Below, piece by piece: positions 24,985-33,325 of a stretch of DNA of 64,000 bases (positions within the stretch are counted from its first letter, which is position 1; each line of letters starts with the position of its first letter). Origin of the DNA: JBPYFK01 sp051984675 (GTDB lineage: Bacteria > Actinomycetota > Actinomycetes > Mycobacteriales > Pseudonocardiaceae); contig JBPYFK010000164.1 in the NCBI GenBank assembly GCA_051984675.1, forward strand, positions 1 through 64,000. Reading direction: 5' to 3'. The position numbers and the translations under genes were made by a program. The notes beneath the pieces were generated by a model that was given only the letters and a program-made list of their open reading frames with translations, was not told the origin of the DNA and made no database searches.

Positions 24985-26739
24985 TCAGTCGTGGAAGTCG
25001 GAGACGGCCAGCGTGCGCAGCCGGTTGAGCGCGGCGGCGAGTTCGAAGCGCCGGGGCACGACGAAGTCGCCGACGAAGCGGTCGTCGACCGCGGCGATGC
25101 CGCGCTTGCCGACCTCGTCGTCGAAGCAGTCCAGCACCTCGGCGATCGTGCGCCGCCCGTCCAGCACCCCGCTGGCCACCAACGTGACCAGCGCCAGACC
25201 GATACCGGTGACCTGGCCGGCGTCGACGAGCTGCTCCACCCCGCCCAGCGACACTGTCGACTCCCCCAGGGTCAGCGCGTCCCGACCGCGGGCGCGGACC
25301 TTGGGTCGGGTGCCGATCGAACCGGGATCGGCCACCCGGTGGCGCACGGCGGGGAAGTGCTCGGCTTCGGTGTGCCGCCCGGTGGGCGCCGTGGCCAGCC
25401 GCCGAGCGGCGTCGGTGACCTCACGGGCCTGGTAGGCGTCCATCATGATCACCCGGTCGCAGACGTCCATATAGTCCCCGGACCCGCCCATGACCAGTAC
25501 CGTGGACACGCCGTGCTGCCGCGACAGCGGCCGGATGAGGTCCACGAACGGGGTCAGCGGCTCGGAGGACTTGGCCACCAGCGCCTGCATCCGCGCGTCC
25601 CGGATCATCAGGTTCGTCGCGGCGGTGTCCTCGTCGACCAGCAGCACGCCCGCGCCCGCTTCGCACGCTTCGGCGATCGACGCGGCCTGCGAGGTCGACC
25701 CGGAGGCGTTGTCGGTGGAGAAGTCCGTGGTGTCGGCACCGGTGGGCAGGTGGGACACGAACGCGGACACGTCCACCCGATGCACCCGGCGACCGTCCTC
25801 GGCGCGGATCTTGACCGTGTCGTCGCGGGCGACGACCAGCTCGCGGCCATCCCCGGGGATGTGGTCGTAGACGCCGTATTCCAGGGCCCGCAGCAGCGTC
25901 GACTTGCCGTGGAACCCTCCCCCGACGATCAGCGTGATCCCTTCCGGCACCCCCATGCCGGTGACCCGGCCGGCATGCGGCAACTCGACGGCCACCCGCA
26001 GCGACTCCGGCGAGGTGAACGGTCGAGCCTGCGGCAGCGGCCGCTCGTCGACGCCGCTGGCCCGGGGCAGCACCGCGCCGTCCGCGACGAACGCCACCAG
26101 CCCCCGCTCGCCCAGTTGCCGGCGCAACGCGTCGCTGTCTTCGACGGTGTCGACGAATTCGGTGCAGGCGTGCTGGTCGACCGTCGACCAGCGCAGCGCG
26201 GCGTGCACGGCTTGCGGCAGGTCGTGGCACAGCGCCTGCTCCGCGCCGTGACCGTCGATGCTGCGGCCACGGGCGGGCAGGTCGATGCCCACCCGCAGCA
26301 CCACGGCCCCGTCGACGATCTGGCACGCCGACCGGTCCAGCACCTCCTGCCCCCCGGCGTCCACCCGCAGCCGGCTGCCGCGCAACCTGCGATGCACCGC
26401 CCGCGCCAGGTAGCCGGCCAGGCCCCGGGCCCGCACAGGAGACGCGAACAGGCTGCTCGGGAAGCCGGCCACCTCGGGGGGCACGCGCACCTCGCAACGG
26501 CTGGCCGGGGCGTACGGGTCGGGCTGGACCCGCTGGATGTTCAGGGTGAACCCGTCGAAGGACCACAAGCCGGTCAACGACTTGTAGCGGGCGTAGCCGC
26601 TGCCGTGCATGCCGCGCAGCTCGCCGGCCAGCCCGGTGGCGTCCCGACGCGTGTCGCCGCCGGGGTCGTCGCGGTAGCGACTGGTGGGACGCCCCCCGCC
26701 GCGTCGGCCCTGGCCGCGTGGATTGGGTCGCTGTGTCAT
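24985..26739 (-). CDS. ABC-class P-loop ATPase (PF09818 family)
   Basis: 584 aa soluble ATPase of a poorly understood family. The N-terminal part contains GYARYKSLTGLWSFDGFTL and FPSSLFASPVRARGLAGYLAR. The P-loop is GGGFHGKSTLLRALEYGVYDHIPGDGRE, the signature-like region ASGSTSQAASIAEA, Walker B GAGVLLVDEDTAATNLMIRD, and a final VLVMGGSGDYMDVCDRVIMMD strand. A basic glycine-rich N-terminus (RGQGRRGGGRPTSRYR) suggests nucleic-acid contact. No transmembrane partner is adjacent, so it is not a transporter subunit. The cellular role is not established for the family. Start ATG 26739. Confidence 0.88.
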   Translation of the reverse strand: MTQRPNPRGQGRRGGGRPTSRYRDDPGGDTRRDATGLAGELRGMHGSGYARYKSLTGLWSFDGFTLNIQRVQPDPYAPASRCEVRVPPEVAGFPSSLFASPVRARGLAGYLARAVHRRLRGSRLRVDAGGQEVLDRSACQIVDGAVVLRVGIDLPARGRSIDGHGAEQALCHDLPQAVHAALRWSTVDQHACTEFVDTVEDSDALRRQLGERGLVAFVADGAVLPRASGVDERPLPQARPFTSPESLRVAVELPHAGRVTGMGVPEGITLIVGGGFHGKSTLLRALEYGVYDHIPGDGRELVVARDDTVKIRAEDGRRVHRVDVSAFVSHLPTGADTTDFSTDNASGSTSQAASIAEACEAGAGVLLVDEDTAATNLMIRDARMQALVAKSSEPLTPFVDLIRPLSRQHGVSTVLVMGGSGDYMDVCDRVIMMDAYQAREVTDAARRLATAPTGRHTEAEHFPAVRHRVADPGSIGTRPKVRARGRDALTLGESTVSLGGVEQLVDAGQVTGIGLALVTLVASGVLDGRRTIAEVLDCFDDEVGKRGIAAVDDRFVGDFVVPRRFELAAALNRLRTLAVSDFHD

Positions 26740-26835
26740 GCCCCGACACCTACCCGAACACGGCGGTGACCTCCACCGCGGCCGGCGGCGTGCCGGACGG
26801 GCATGACGGGGATCACCGCCGAGGCTCGGGCCAGG

Positions 26836-27933
26836 TCACCGCTGCAGCGCGTCCTGCGGGATCGGCTGGTCGTGGGCCAGCGCGTTGAACATCTCCGCGG
26901 CCTTGCTGCGGTCCCACAGCAGCACCGACGAGCCGTCGCTGCCGTGGCCGAACCCGCTGAAGGGCACCGAGGCGGTGACACCGTTGCCGTTGTTGACGCC
27001 GCTGATGCCCCAGGCCAGCCAGCCGAGATCCCACACGTGGTCGCCGTTGTCGACCTTGAACGTCGAGCTGGCGGCGGAGAACAGCGGGATGAGTCGGAAG
27101 GGGTTGAACAGCGTGGCCGGGGAGGTGGCCTTGTTCAGCAGCGCGCCGACGAGTTTGCGCTGGTTCTGGATGCGCTGCAGGTCACCGAGCGGGAAGTCGC
27201 GGGATCGCACGAAACCCAGAGCCTGCGGCCCCTCCAGCTGCTGGCAGCCGGGCTGCAGGTTCAACCCCGCCTTGGGGTCGTTGAGCGGCTGGTCGATGCA
27301 CATGTCCACCCCGCCGACAGCGTCGACGAGGTCGGCGAACCCGCCGAGGCCGATCTGGGCGAAGTGGTCGATGTGCACCCCGGTGGCCGTTTCCACCGTC
27401 TGGGTCAGCAGCGCCGGGCCGCCGTCGGCGAAGGCGGCGTTGAGCTTGTCGCGGCCGTGCCCCGGGATGGGCACGTAGGAGTCACGAGGCAGGCTGATGA
27501 TCGCGGGCTGGCCGCCGCCGGCGGGCAGGTGCACCAGCATCATCGTGTCGCTGCGCTGGCCTCCGGCGTCGGAGGAGTCACCGGTGTGCAGTTCGGCCTC
27601 ACGCTGCGGGGTGAGACCTTCCCGGCTGTCGGAGCCAATGAGCAGCCAGTTCGTGCCGGCGGTGGCCGCGGGACGGCCCGGGTAGTCCGCCAGAGCGTTC
27701 TCCCGGCTGAGCTGGGTGTCGAAATACAGCACCAGTGCCACCAGCAGCGCCACGATGACCACCAGCGCGACCGCGATCCTGCGGCCCCACCGGGGCTGGT
27801 GGCGTGGCGGGAGCGGGGGCGGCGCGGGCCGCCCGGCACCCGGCGGTCCGGGCGGCCCGGGCGGCGCCATCCGGCGGGGCCGCCCCTGCCCGTAGTAGTT
27901 GTACGGTCGCTGCGGGCTGGACCAGTCGCTCAT
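26836..27933 (-). CDS. LytR-CpsA-Psr (LCP) family wall-polymer ligase
   Basis: 365 aa. The cytoplasmic N-terminus of about 48 residues is proline/glycine-rich; one membrane helix follows (IAVALVVIVALLVALVLYF). The extracellular LCP domain has TNWLLIGSDSREG, RSDTMMLVHLPAGG, IISLPRDSYVPIPGHGRDKLNAAFADGGP, VDAVGGVDMCIDQPL, and the arginine motif LGFVRSRDFPLGDLQRIQNQRKL. LCP enzymes transfer arabinogalactan or teichoic-type glycopolymers from polyprenyl phosphate onto peptidoglycan. ATG 27933 starts it. Its neighbours are not wall genes, but actinomycetes carry several dispersed LCP paralogues. Confidence 0.92.
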   Translation of the reverse strand: MSDWSSPQRPYNYYGQGRPRRMAPPGPPGPPGAGRPAPPPLPPRHQPRWGRRIAVALVVIVALLVALVLYFDTQLSRENALADYPGRPAATAGTNWLLIGSDSREGLTPQREAELHTGDSSDAGGQRSDTMMLVHLPAGGGQPAIISLPRDSYVPIPGHGRDKLNAAFADGGPALLTQTVETATGVHIDHFAQIGLGGFADLVDAVGGVDMCIDQPLNDPKAGLNLQPGCQQLEGPQALGFVRSRDFPLGDLQRIQNQRKLVGALLNKATSPATLFNPFRLIPLFSAASSTFKVDNGDHVWDLGWLAWGISGVNNGNGVTASVPFSGFGHGSDGSSVLLWDRSKAAEMFNALAHDQPIPQDALQR

Positions 27934-28060
27934 ACCTTCACACCCGGGGAGTCGGTTTCCGGCGCGCTCCGTGGCCGGCTCGCGAGAAAGGATGACAGAC
28001 GTGGCTACCGCTCCTGCGCACCGACCCTCCTGCCGGGCGTCCTAACCGACGCGCGGGCGC

Positions 28061-29314
28061 TCACGCGGTGGCGGCGGTCACCGCCTCCGCCCACAGCCCC
28101 ACGGCCGCGTCGACCTGCTCGGCGGTGACCACCAGCGGCGGCACCATCCGCACGACGTTGCCGTAGGGGCCACACGTCAACAGCAGCAGCCCACGGTCGG
28201 CGGCGGCTTGGTGCGCGCGGGCGGCCGTGGCCGTGTCCGGGGTGCCGTCGTCGGCGGTGAACTCGTTGCCCACCATCAGGCCCCGGCCGCGCACGTCCCC
28301 GATCACCGGGTGCTCGGCGGCGACCTTGCGCAGCCCCTCCAGCAGCCGCACGCCCTGCTCGGCGGCGTTGTCGACGAGGCGTTCGTCGCGCACCACGTCC
28401 AGTGTGGCCAGCGCCGCCGCCGCCGCGACGGCGTTACCGCCGTAGGTGCCGCCCTGCGACCCCGGCCAGGCCTGCGCCATCAGCTCCGCCCCGGCCGCGA
28501 TCGCCGACAGCGGGAACCCGCTGGCCAGACCTTTGGCGGTGATGAGGATGTCCGGGGTGATTCCGGCGTGGTCCACGCCCCAGAACGTCCCGGTGCGGCC
28601 CACCCCGGTCTGCACCTCGTCGGCGATGAGCAGCAGGCCGTGCCGGTCGGCGCGCTCGCGCAGGCCCCGCAGGAACTCGGCCGGGGCGGGGATGTAGCCG
28701 CCTTCGCCGAGCACGGGTTCGACGAGGATCGCGGCGGTGTCGGCCGGTGCGGAGGTCGTGGCCAGCAGGTGGTCGAACTCGGCCAGCGCGAACCGGGTCG
28801 CCTCCGCCTCGTCCCAGCCGTGCCGGTAGGCCTCGGGGAACGGGGTGTGCACGACGCCGGGCATCAACGGGCCGAACCCGGCGCGGACCTTGGTGCCCGA
28901 GGTGGTCAGCGCGGCTGCTCCCATGGTGCGGCCGTGGAATCCGCCGGAGAAGGCGATCAGGGTCTGCCGGCCGGTGGCCTGCCGCGCCAGCCGCACCGCG
29001 GCTTCGACGGCTTCGCTGCCGGAGTTGACGTAGAACACCCGGTCCAACCCGGCGGGCAGCACCTCGCCGAGCCGTTCGGTCAGGCGCAGCAGCGGCCGGT
29101 GCATCACCGTCGTGTACTGGGCGTGGATGAGGGTACCCACCTGGCGTTGAGCTGCGTCGACCACGCGCGGGTGGCAATGGCCGGTGCTGGTCACGCCGAT
29201 GCCGGCGGTGAAGTCGAGGTAGCGGCGGTCGGCCTCGTCGTAGAGGTAGACGCCTTCTCCGCGTGCGGCCAGTACGGGCGTGGCCTGCTTGAGCACCGGC
29301 GAGAGTTCCGCCAT
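28061..29314 (-). CDS. Class III aminotransferase (GABA aminotransferase-like)
   Basis: 417 aa PLP enzyme of the omega-aminotransferase class, which moves a terminal amino group from substrates such as 4-aminobutyrate or 2,4-diaminobutyrate to 2-oxoglutarate. NSGSEAVEAAVRLAR, FSGGFHGRTMGA, EPVLGEGGYIPAP, the Asp of IADEVQTGVGRTG (232) and the Schiff-base Lys 261 (ITAKGLASGFPL) are present. ATG 29314 has GGAG seven bases upstream; the longer frame crosses the operator and is rejected. It is divergent from an SSADH gene with the shared operator 29334-29347 between them. With that partner it forms the usual two-step route amine to semialdehyde to acid. GABA is likely, but diaminobutyrate (ectoine breakdown) is an alternative. 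Confidence 0.87.
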   Translation of the reverse strand: MAELSPVLKQATPVLAARGEGVYLYDEADRRYLDFTAGIGVTSTGHCHPRVVDAAQRQVGTLIHAQYTTVMHRPLLRLTERLGEVLPAGLDRVFYVNSGSEAVEAAVRLARQATGRQTLIAFSGGFHGRTMGAAALTTSGTKVRAGFGPLMPGVVHTPFPEAYRHGWDEAEATRFALAEFDHLLATTSAPADTAAILVEPVLGEGGYIPAPAEFLRGLRERADRHGLLLIADEVQTGVGRTGTFWGVDHAGITPDILITAKGLASGFPLSAIAAGAELMAQAWPGSQGGTYGGNAVAAAAALATLDVVRDERLVDNAAEQGVRLLEGLRKVAAEHPVIGDVRGRGLMVGNEFTADDGTPDTATAARAHQAAADRGLLLLTCGPYGNVVRMVPPLVVTAEQVDAAVGLWAEAVTAATA

Positions 29315-29333
29315 GATCGACTCCAGACTGTAG

Positions 29334-29347
29334 GATTGTTGACAATC
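29334..29347. promoter_or_regulatory. GntR-type operator, copy 1 (aminotransferase/SSADH divergent promoter)
   Basis: GATTGTTGACAATC, preceded by TAG on the plus strand, is a near-perfect palindrome between the divergent aminotransferase and aldehyde dehydrogenase genes. The same motif recurs at 32506 and 33928. The intervening FCD-type GntR regulator (30990-31676) is the obvious candidate to bind it. Confidence 0.8.
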
Positions 29348-29419
29348 TCGTCTGACATGCAACCATCACCGCCAGCCCGTGTCCACTACCGCACCCACCC
29401 GCAACGGAAGGTCAGCGAG

Positions 29420-30928
29420 ATGACTGCACGTGATGTCACCACCGGGACGCCACCGCCGGCTACGGGCCTGGCCGCACGGGAAGGCCAGGTCGTCGACGCC
29501 GTCCCCAAGCAGCTTCTCATCGGTGGGAAGTGGCGCGCGGCCACCGGGGAGGCCACCTACGCCGTGGAAGACCCCGCCACCACCCAGGCGCTGTGCTCGG
29601 TCGCCGACGGCACGCCCGAGGACGGCTTGGCGGCGCTGGCCGCCGCCGCCGAGGCCCAGCCGGGCTGGGCCGCGCACCCGCCGCGGGAGCGCGGCGAGAT
29701 CCTGCGCCGCGCCTTCGAACTGATCATCTCGCGGCACGAGGACCTCGCGCTGCTGATGACCTTGGAGATGGGCAAGCCGCTGGTCGAGTCCCGCGCGGAG
29801 ATCACCTACGCCGCCGAGTTCTTCCGCTGGTTCGCCGAGGAGGCCGTGCGCATCGACGGGGACTATGCCGTCGCCCCCAACGGCACAGGCCGGTTCCTGG
29901 TGCTGCGCCAGCCGGTCGGCCCGGCGCTTTTGATCACGCCGTGGAACTTCCCGATGGCCATGGGCACCCGCAAGATCGGCCCGGCGATCGCGGCCGGGTG
30001 CACGTCGGTGATCAAACCGGCCCACCAGACACCGCTGTCGATGCTGGCGCTGGCCGACATCCTCCTCGAAGCGGGCCTGCCCGACGGGGTCCTCAACGTC
30101 GTCACCGCCTCCCACGCCGGCCGGGTCATGGAACCCATGATCCGCGACGGCCGGGCACGCAAACTGTCGTTCACCGGGTCCACCGCGGTGGGTCGCCGGC
30201 TGATCGAGCAGTCCGCCGAGCAGGTGCTCAACGTGTCGCTGGAACTGGGCGGCAACGCACCGTTCGTCGTCTTCGACGACGCCGACCTGGACGCGGCCGT
30301 GGACGGGGCGATGCTGGCGAAGATGCGCAACATCGGCGAGGCGTGCACGGCGGCCAACCGGTTCTACGTGCACGCCGACGTGGCCGAGGAGTTCTCCCGC
30401 CGGCTGGCCGAGCGCATGGGCGCGTTGCGGGTGGGCCGCGGGGTGGCCGACGACGTGCAGGTGGGTCCGCTGATCGACGGCGACCAGCTCGGCAAGGTCA
30501 GCGACCTCGTCGACGACGCGGTCGGCCGGGGCGCGCGGGCGCTGGTCGGCGGTGGCCGTGGGGACGGTCCGGGCTACTTCTACCAGCCGACGGTGCTCAC
30601 CGGGGTGCCGGCCACCGCGCGGATGGCCCACGAGGAGATCTTCGGCCCGGTCGCGCCGATCACCACGTTCACCAGTGAGGCCGAAGTACTGGCCGCGGCC
30701 AACGACACCGAGTACGGCCTGGTCAGCTACCTCTACACCGCCGACCTCAAGCGGGCGCTGCGGGTGTGTGAGGCGCTGGAGACCGGCATGGTCGGACTCA
30801 ACCAGGGCATGGTGTCCAACCCGGCGGCCCCGTTCGGCGGGGTGAAGCAGTCGGGTCTGGGCCGTGAGGGCGGCAAGGTCGGTATCGACGAGTTCCTGGA
30901 AACCAAGTACATCGCCGTCGCCCTATGA
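29420..30928 (+). CDS. gabD: NAD(P)-dependent succinate-semialdehyde dehydrogenase
   Basis: 502 aa aldehyde dehydrogenase. Catalytic residues are intact: the oxyanion Asn 176 in TPWNFPMAMGTRKIGPAI, Glu 275 in LELGGNAPFVVFDDADL, and Cys 309 in GEACTAANRFYVH. The segment EMGKPLVESRAEI and the C-terminal PFGGVKQSGLGREGGKVGIDEFLE are typical of SSADH/GabD proteins. ATG 29420 follows GGAAGG; upstream in-frame sequence crosses the operator. It is divergent from the class III aminotransferase, so aminotransferase plus GabD would turn GABA into succinate. A hairpin terminator follows the stop. Related enzymes act on glutarate or aspartate semialdehyde, so the exact aldehyde is inferred. Confidence 0.88.
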   Translation: MTARDVTTGTPPPATGLAAREGQVVDAVPKQLLIGGKWRAATGEATYAVEDPATTQALCSVADGTPEDGLAALAAAAEAQPGWAAHPPRERGEILRRAFELIISRHEDLALLMTLEMGKPLVESRAEITYAAEFFRWFAEEAVRIDGDYAVAPNGTGRFLVLRQPVGPALLITPWNFPMAMGTRKIGPAIAAGCTSVIKPAHQTPLSMLALADILLEAGLPDGVLNVVTASHAGRVMEPMIRDGRARKLSFTGSTAVGRRLIEQSAEQVLNVSLELGGNAPFVVFDDADLDAAVDGAMLAKMRNIGEACTAANRFYVHADVAEEFSRRLAERMGALRVGRGVADDVQVGPLIDGDQLGKVSDLVDDAVGRGARALVGGGRGDGPGYFYQPTVLTGVPATARMAHEEIFGPVAPITTFTSEAEVLAAANDTEYGLVSYLYTADLKRALRVCEALETGMVGLNQGMVSNPAAPFGGVKQSGLGREGGKVGIDEFLETKYIAVAL

Positions 30929-30953
30929 ACCGCCACCTGTGAAAACCCACCGA

Positions 30954-30989
30954 CCGGGGGTGGCTGCCGGCAGCGGGTAGCCACCCCGG
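30954..30989. terminator. Bidirectional hairpin between gabD and the GntR gene
   Basis: GGGGTGGCT (30957-30965) pairs with AGCCACCCC (30979-30987) around a 13-base loop, between two convergent genes. Confidence 0.7.
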
Positions 30990-31676
30990 TTAGGGCTGCT
31001 GTGGTGTGGTGACGATCAGCCGGCGGACCGCGTCGTCCATGTGCTCCCGCAACCGGGACACGACCAGGTCGAGGTCGCCGACTTCGAGGGCGTCCACCAG
31101 GGCGCGGTGCTCGTCGACCAGCGCGTGCCCGTCCTCGGCCGGGTAGGTGTCCTGCAGCGCGGTCAGGCACATGCGGGTTTCCACCAGCAGGGTGCGGGCC
31201 ATGCGCTGCAACCGGGGACTGCCGCTGACCCGCACGAGGGTTTCATGGAACTCCTGGTCGGCGTCGGAGAGCGCGTCGGCGTCACCGATCGCGGCGACCA
31301 TCTTCTCCTGCACTGCGGTCAACTCGGCGACCGCTTCCACCCGACGGTGTCGGATGATCCGTTCGCAGGCCGCGCGCTCCACTGCCAGCCGCGCCAGGTA
31401 GACGTCGTCGACGTCCTCGGCGTCCAACGTGGTCACGAACAACCCCCGGTGCGGTTCGCTGCGCAACAGCCCTTCCTGGACCAGCCGCTGCATCGCCTCC
31501 CGCAGCGGCCCGCGACTGACCCCCAGGCGCGCGGCGAGGTCGGCCTCACCCATCTGCGTGCCCGGCGCCAACGACCCGCACCGGATCGCCGTGCGCAGCC
31601 GCTCGGCGACGATCGCGGCCGTGGAGGTGCGGTGCACCGGCTGTAACTCGCCCGGCTGTGCGTCCACTCCGATCAC
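30990..31676 (-). CDS. GntR-family transcriptional regulator, FCD subfamily
   Basis: 228 aa. The N-terminal winged helix includes VAERLRTAIRCGSLAPGTQM, DLAARLGVSRGPLREAMQRL and the wing GLLRSEPHRGLFV. The FCD ligand domain carries the metal-site pattern ADQEFHETLVRVSGSPRL and a late HRALVDALEVGDLD. GTG 31676 has GGAGAGG nearby. FCD regulators usually repress catabolic genes until a carboxylate inducer binds. Three TAGGATTGT-YR-ACAATC sites surround this gene (29334, 32506, 33928), matching the half-sites typical of the family, so I infer it controls the whole 28-34 kb cluster. No copy of the site precedes its own start. Confidence 0.9.
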   Translation of the reverse strand: MIGVDAQPGELQPVHRTSTAAIVAERLRTAIRCGSLAPGTQMGEADLAARLGVSRGPLREAMQRLVQEGLLRSEPHRGLFVTTLDAEDVDDVYLARLAVERAACERIIRHRRVEAVAELTAVQEKMVAAIGDADALSDADQEFHETLVRVSGSPRLQRMARTLLVETRMCLTALQDTYPAEDGHALVDEHRALVDALEVGDLDLVVSRLREHMDDAVRRLIVTTPQQP

Positions 31677-31720
31677 GTCTCACCTCTCCTGTTCGCCGCT
31701 GCCCGCGCGGGCGGTCGCGC

Positions 31721-32497
31721 TCACGCCAACGCGCCCCAACCGGCGCCGTCGCCCTCGTCGGCCTGCTGCGCCCCGCGGAACAGCTGGCCCAGCCCGGGGT
31801 GGCTGCCCCGGTAGCCGGCCAGCCACAGGCCCTCCCACGCCGAAACCTGGTTGGCGGTGAGCACCGGCTTGCCCACGTGCTGCTCCAGGGCGTCCAGGCA
31901 ACCGGCGGTGTGCAGCGCGGTGTCGGGCATCAGCAGCGCCTCGGCGCGCGGGTCGTCGTTGCTGGCGGCGAACGCGAGCACCTCGTCACCGGTGAGCTGG
32001 CCGACTTCGGCGGCGGTGACCACGCCCCGCGCCGACAGCGACGTCACCTCCAGCCCCGCGGCCCCCAGAAACCCCCGGAAGTGCTCGGCGACCTCGGCCG
32101 GGTAGGTCGCGGCCACGGCCACCCGCGTCAGCCCGAGGTGCTCGGCAGCGTGCACGAACGCGAACGACGTGCTCGACGTCGGCACGCCCGTGACCTCACG
32201 CAGCCGTTTGACCTGGTCGAACGCGCCGTCCCACCCGAAGACGAAACTGCCGGAGGTGCAGGCCCACATCACCGCGTCCACGCCGTGGGCGCGCGCCGCC
32301 CGGGCACCCTCGGCCAGCACCTCGGCGGAGCCGACGGCACGCAGTGCGTCCACCCGGTGCGCGTCCTCCACCATCGTCGTGTGCACCACCGGCAGGCTCA
32401 CGTCGTCACCGAGCTGGTGTTGCAGCGCCGGGTAGTCGTCTTCGGCGCTGGAGCCGGGGTAGAGAATTCCGACGGTATGCGGCACGGGGCACTCCAT
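31721..32497 (-). CDS. Asp/Glu racemase / maleate isomerase-like protein (one catalytic Cys)
   Basis: 258 aa of the superfamily containing aspartate racemase, maleate cis-trans isomerase and arylmalonate decarboxylase. HTVGILYPGSSAEDDYP begins it, the first active-site cysteine is in VMWACTSGSFVFG (Cys 80), and KPVLTANQVSAWEGLWLAG is the conserved end. The second catalytic cysteine position, ISCTNL in the paralogue next door, is MPDTAL here (Asp 192). Single-cysteine members catalyse decarboxylation or one-sided proton transfer rather than racemisation. ATG 32497 lies just inside operator copy 2; the longer upstream frame reads through that site and the neighbouring gene. It is downstream of the paralogue and upstream of the GntR gene. 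Confidence 0.8.
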   Translation of the reverse strand: MECPVPHTVGILYPGSSAEDDYPALQHQLGDDVSLPVVHTTMVEDAHRVDALRAVGSAEVLAEGARAARAHGVDAVMWACTSGSFVFGWDGAFDQVKRLREVTGVPTSSTSFAFVHAAEHLGLTRVAVAATYPAEVAEHFRGFLGAAGLEVTSLSARGVVTAAEVGQLTGDEVLAFAASNDDPRAEALLMPDTALHTAGCLDALEQHVGKPVLTANQVSAWEGLWLAGYRGSHPGLGQLFRGAQQADEGDGAGWGALA

Positions 32498-32505
32498 CCT
32501 GTGAT

Positions 32506-32519
32506 GATTGTCGACAATC
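32506..32519. promoter_or_regulatory. GntR-type operator, copy 2 (racemase promoter)
   Basis: GATTGTCGACAATC is a perfect 14 bp palindrome starting nine bases before the racemase start. TAG precedes it when read toward that gene, as in the other two copies, giving TAGGAT, a plausible -10 box. Confidence 0.8.
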
Positions 32520-32553
32520 CTACCGCCGGCGGCTCGCGGGTCGCCCGCGCGTG

Positions 32554-33312
32554 TCACGCCGCCGGCGGCGTCACCGTCCGCGCCAGGCGTTGCTGCCCGC
32601 CGACCGCCTCCAACCCCAGCGCCCGCAGCGCCGCCCACATCGTCACCTGGTTCGCGGTGAGCACGGGTTTGCCCAGCTCCTGCTCCAGCGCGGCGATGAT
32701 GTCGTAGGTCGGCAGGTTCGTGCAGCTGATGAACATCGCCTCGGCCTGCGGCCGGTCGGCCGAGCACACGATATCGACCACCTGACGGTAGCTGACCTTC
32801 CAGATCTGGCCCAGCAGCCCCAACCCGGCACTGGTGACGACCTCCACGTCGTACTCGGCCAGGAACGCGCACAGCCGTTCGGTGACCGTTTCCACGTACG
32901 GCGTGGCGATCGACAGGCTGCTGACCCCCAGGGCCCGCACGGCCTGCACCAGCGCACCCGAGCAGGTCACCGCCCGTGGCGCGCCGGCGTCGAGCATCAC
33001 GTCGGTCAACGCCCGTTCGCCGGCCGCGCCGCCGACGAAACTGCCCGACGCGCACGCGTAGGCCACCACCTCGGGTTGCGGCGAGAGCAGGTCGCGGGTC
33101 GCGCTGTGCACGGCGGCCTCGTCGCTGATCAGCGACGCCATCTCCACCGTCACCGGCACCGGCACGAACGGGGTCCGCGTCAGATACAGCGACACCCCGT
33201 CGGGAACCCAGCGCCACAGCTCGCGGTCCAGCGCCATGTCGAACGGCGTGACCACCCCGACCCCGCGCTGCGGCGGCGGGCCCGACACCGCGGCGAGGAC
33301 GTTCGGCGGCAT
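32554..33312 (-). CDS. Asp/Glu racemase / maleate isomerase-like protein (two catalytic Cys)
   Basis: 252 aa paralogue of the 31721-32497 protein. Both active-site cysteines are present: Cys 87 in VAYACASGSFVGG and Cys 197 in AMFISCTNLPTYDIIAALE, followed by KPVLTANQVTMWAALRALG. The N-terminus contains RGVGVVTPFDMALDRELW. Two-cysteine members isomerise maleate to fumarate or racemise amino-acid-type carbanions. ATG 33312 is taken as the start; TTG 33321, three bases after the preceding stop, is an alternative. It directly follows the DUF3830 gene, so the two are probably co-transcribed from the promoter at operator copy 3. Related EutA proteins occur in ectoine degradation operons. Confidence 0.83.
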   Translation of the reverse strand: MPPNVLAAVSGPPPQRGVGVVTPFDMALDRELWRWVPDGVSLYLTRTPFVPVPVTVEMASLISDEAAVHSATRDLLSPQPEVVAYACASGSFVGGAAGERALTDVMLDAGAPRAVTCSGALVQAVRALGVSSLSIATPYVETVTERLCAFLAEYDVEVVTSAGLGLLGQIWKVSYRQVVDIVCSADRPQAEAMFISCTNLPTYDIIAALEQELGKPVLTANQVTMWAALRALGLEAVGGQQRLARTVTPPAA

Positions 33313-33325
33313 GGTGGGCAACCCG

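Noticed and set aside
28208..29419. N-terminal extension of the SSADH gene by 400 codons
   Set aside because: It is the complement of the aminotransferase gene and crosses the operator; ATG 29420 with GGAAGG gives a normal-length enzyme.
31721..33217. A single 498-residue fusion of the racemase with upstream sequence
   Set aside because: The extra N-terminal 240 residues read the antisense-like shifted frame of the neighbouring racemase gene and cross operator copy 2; the ATG at 32497 gives the proper family N-terminus.
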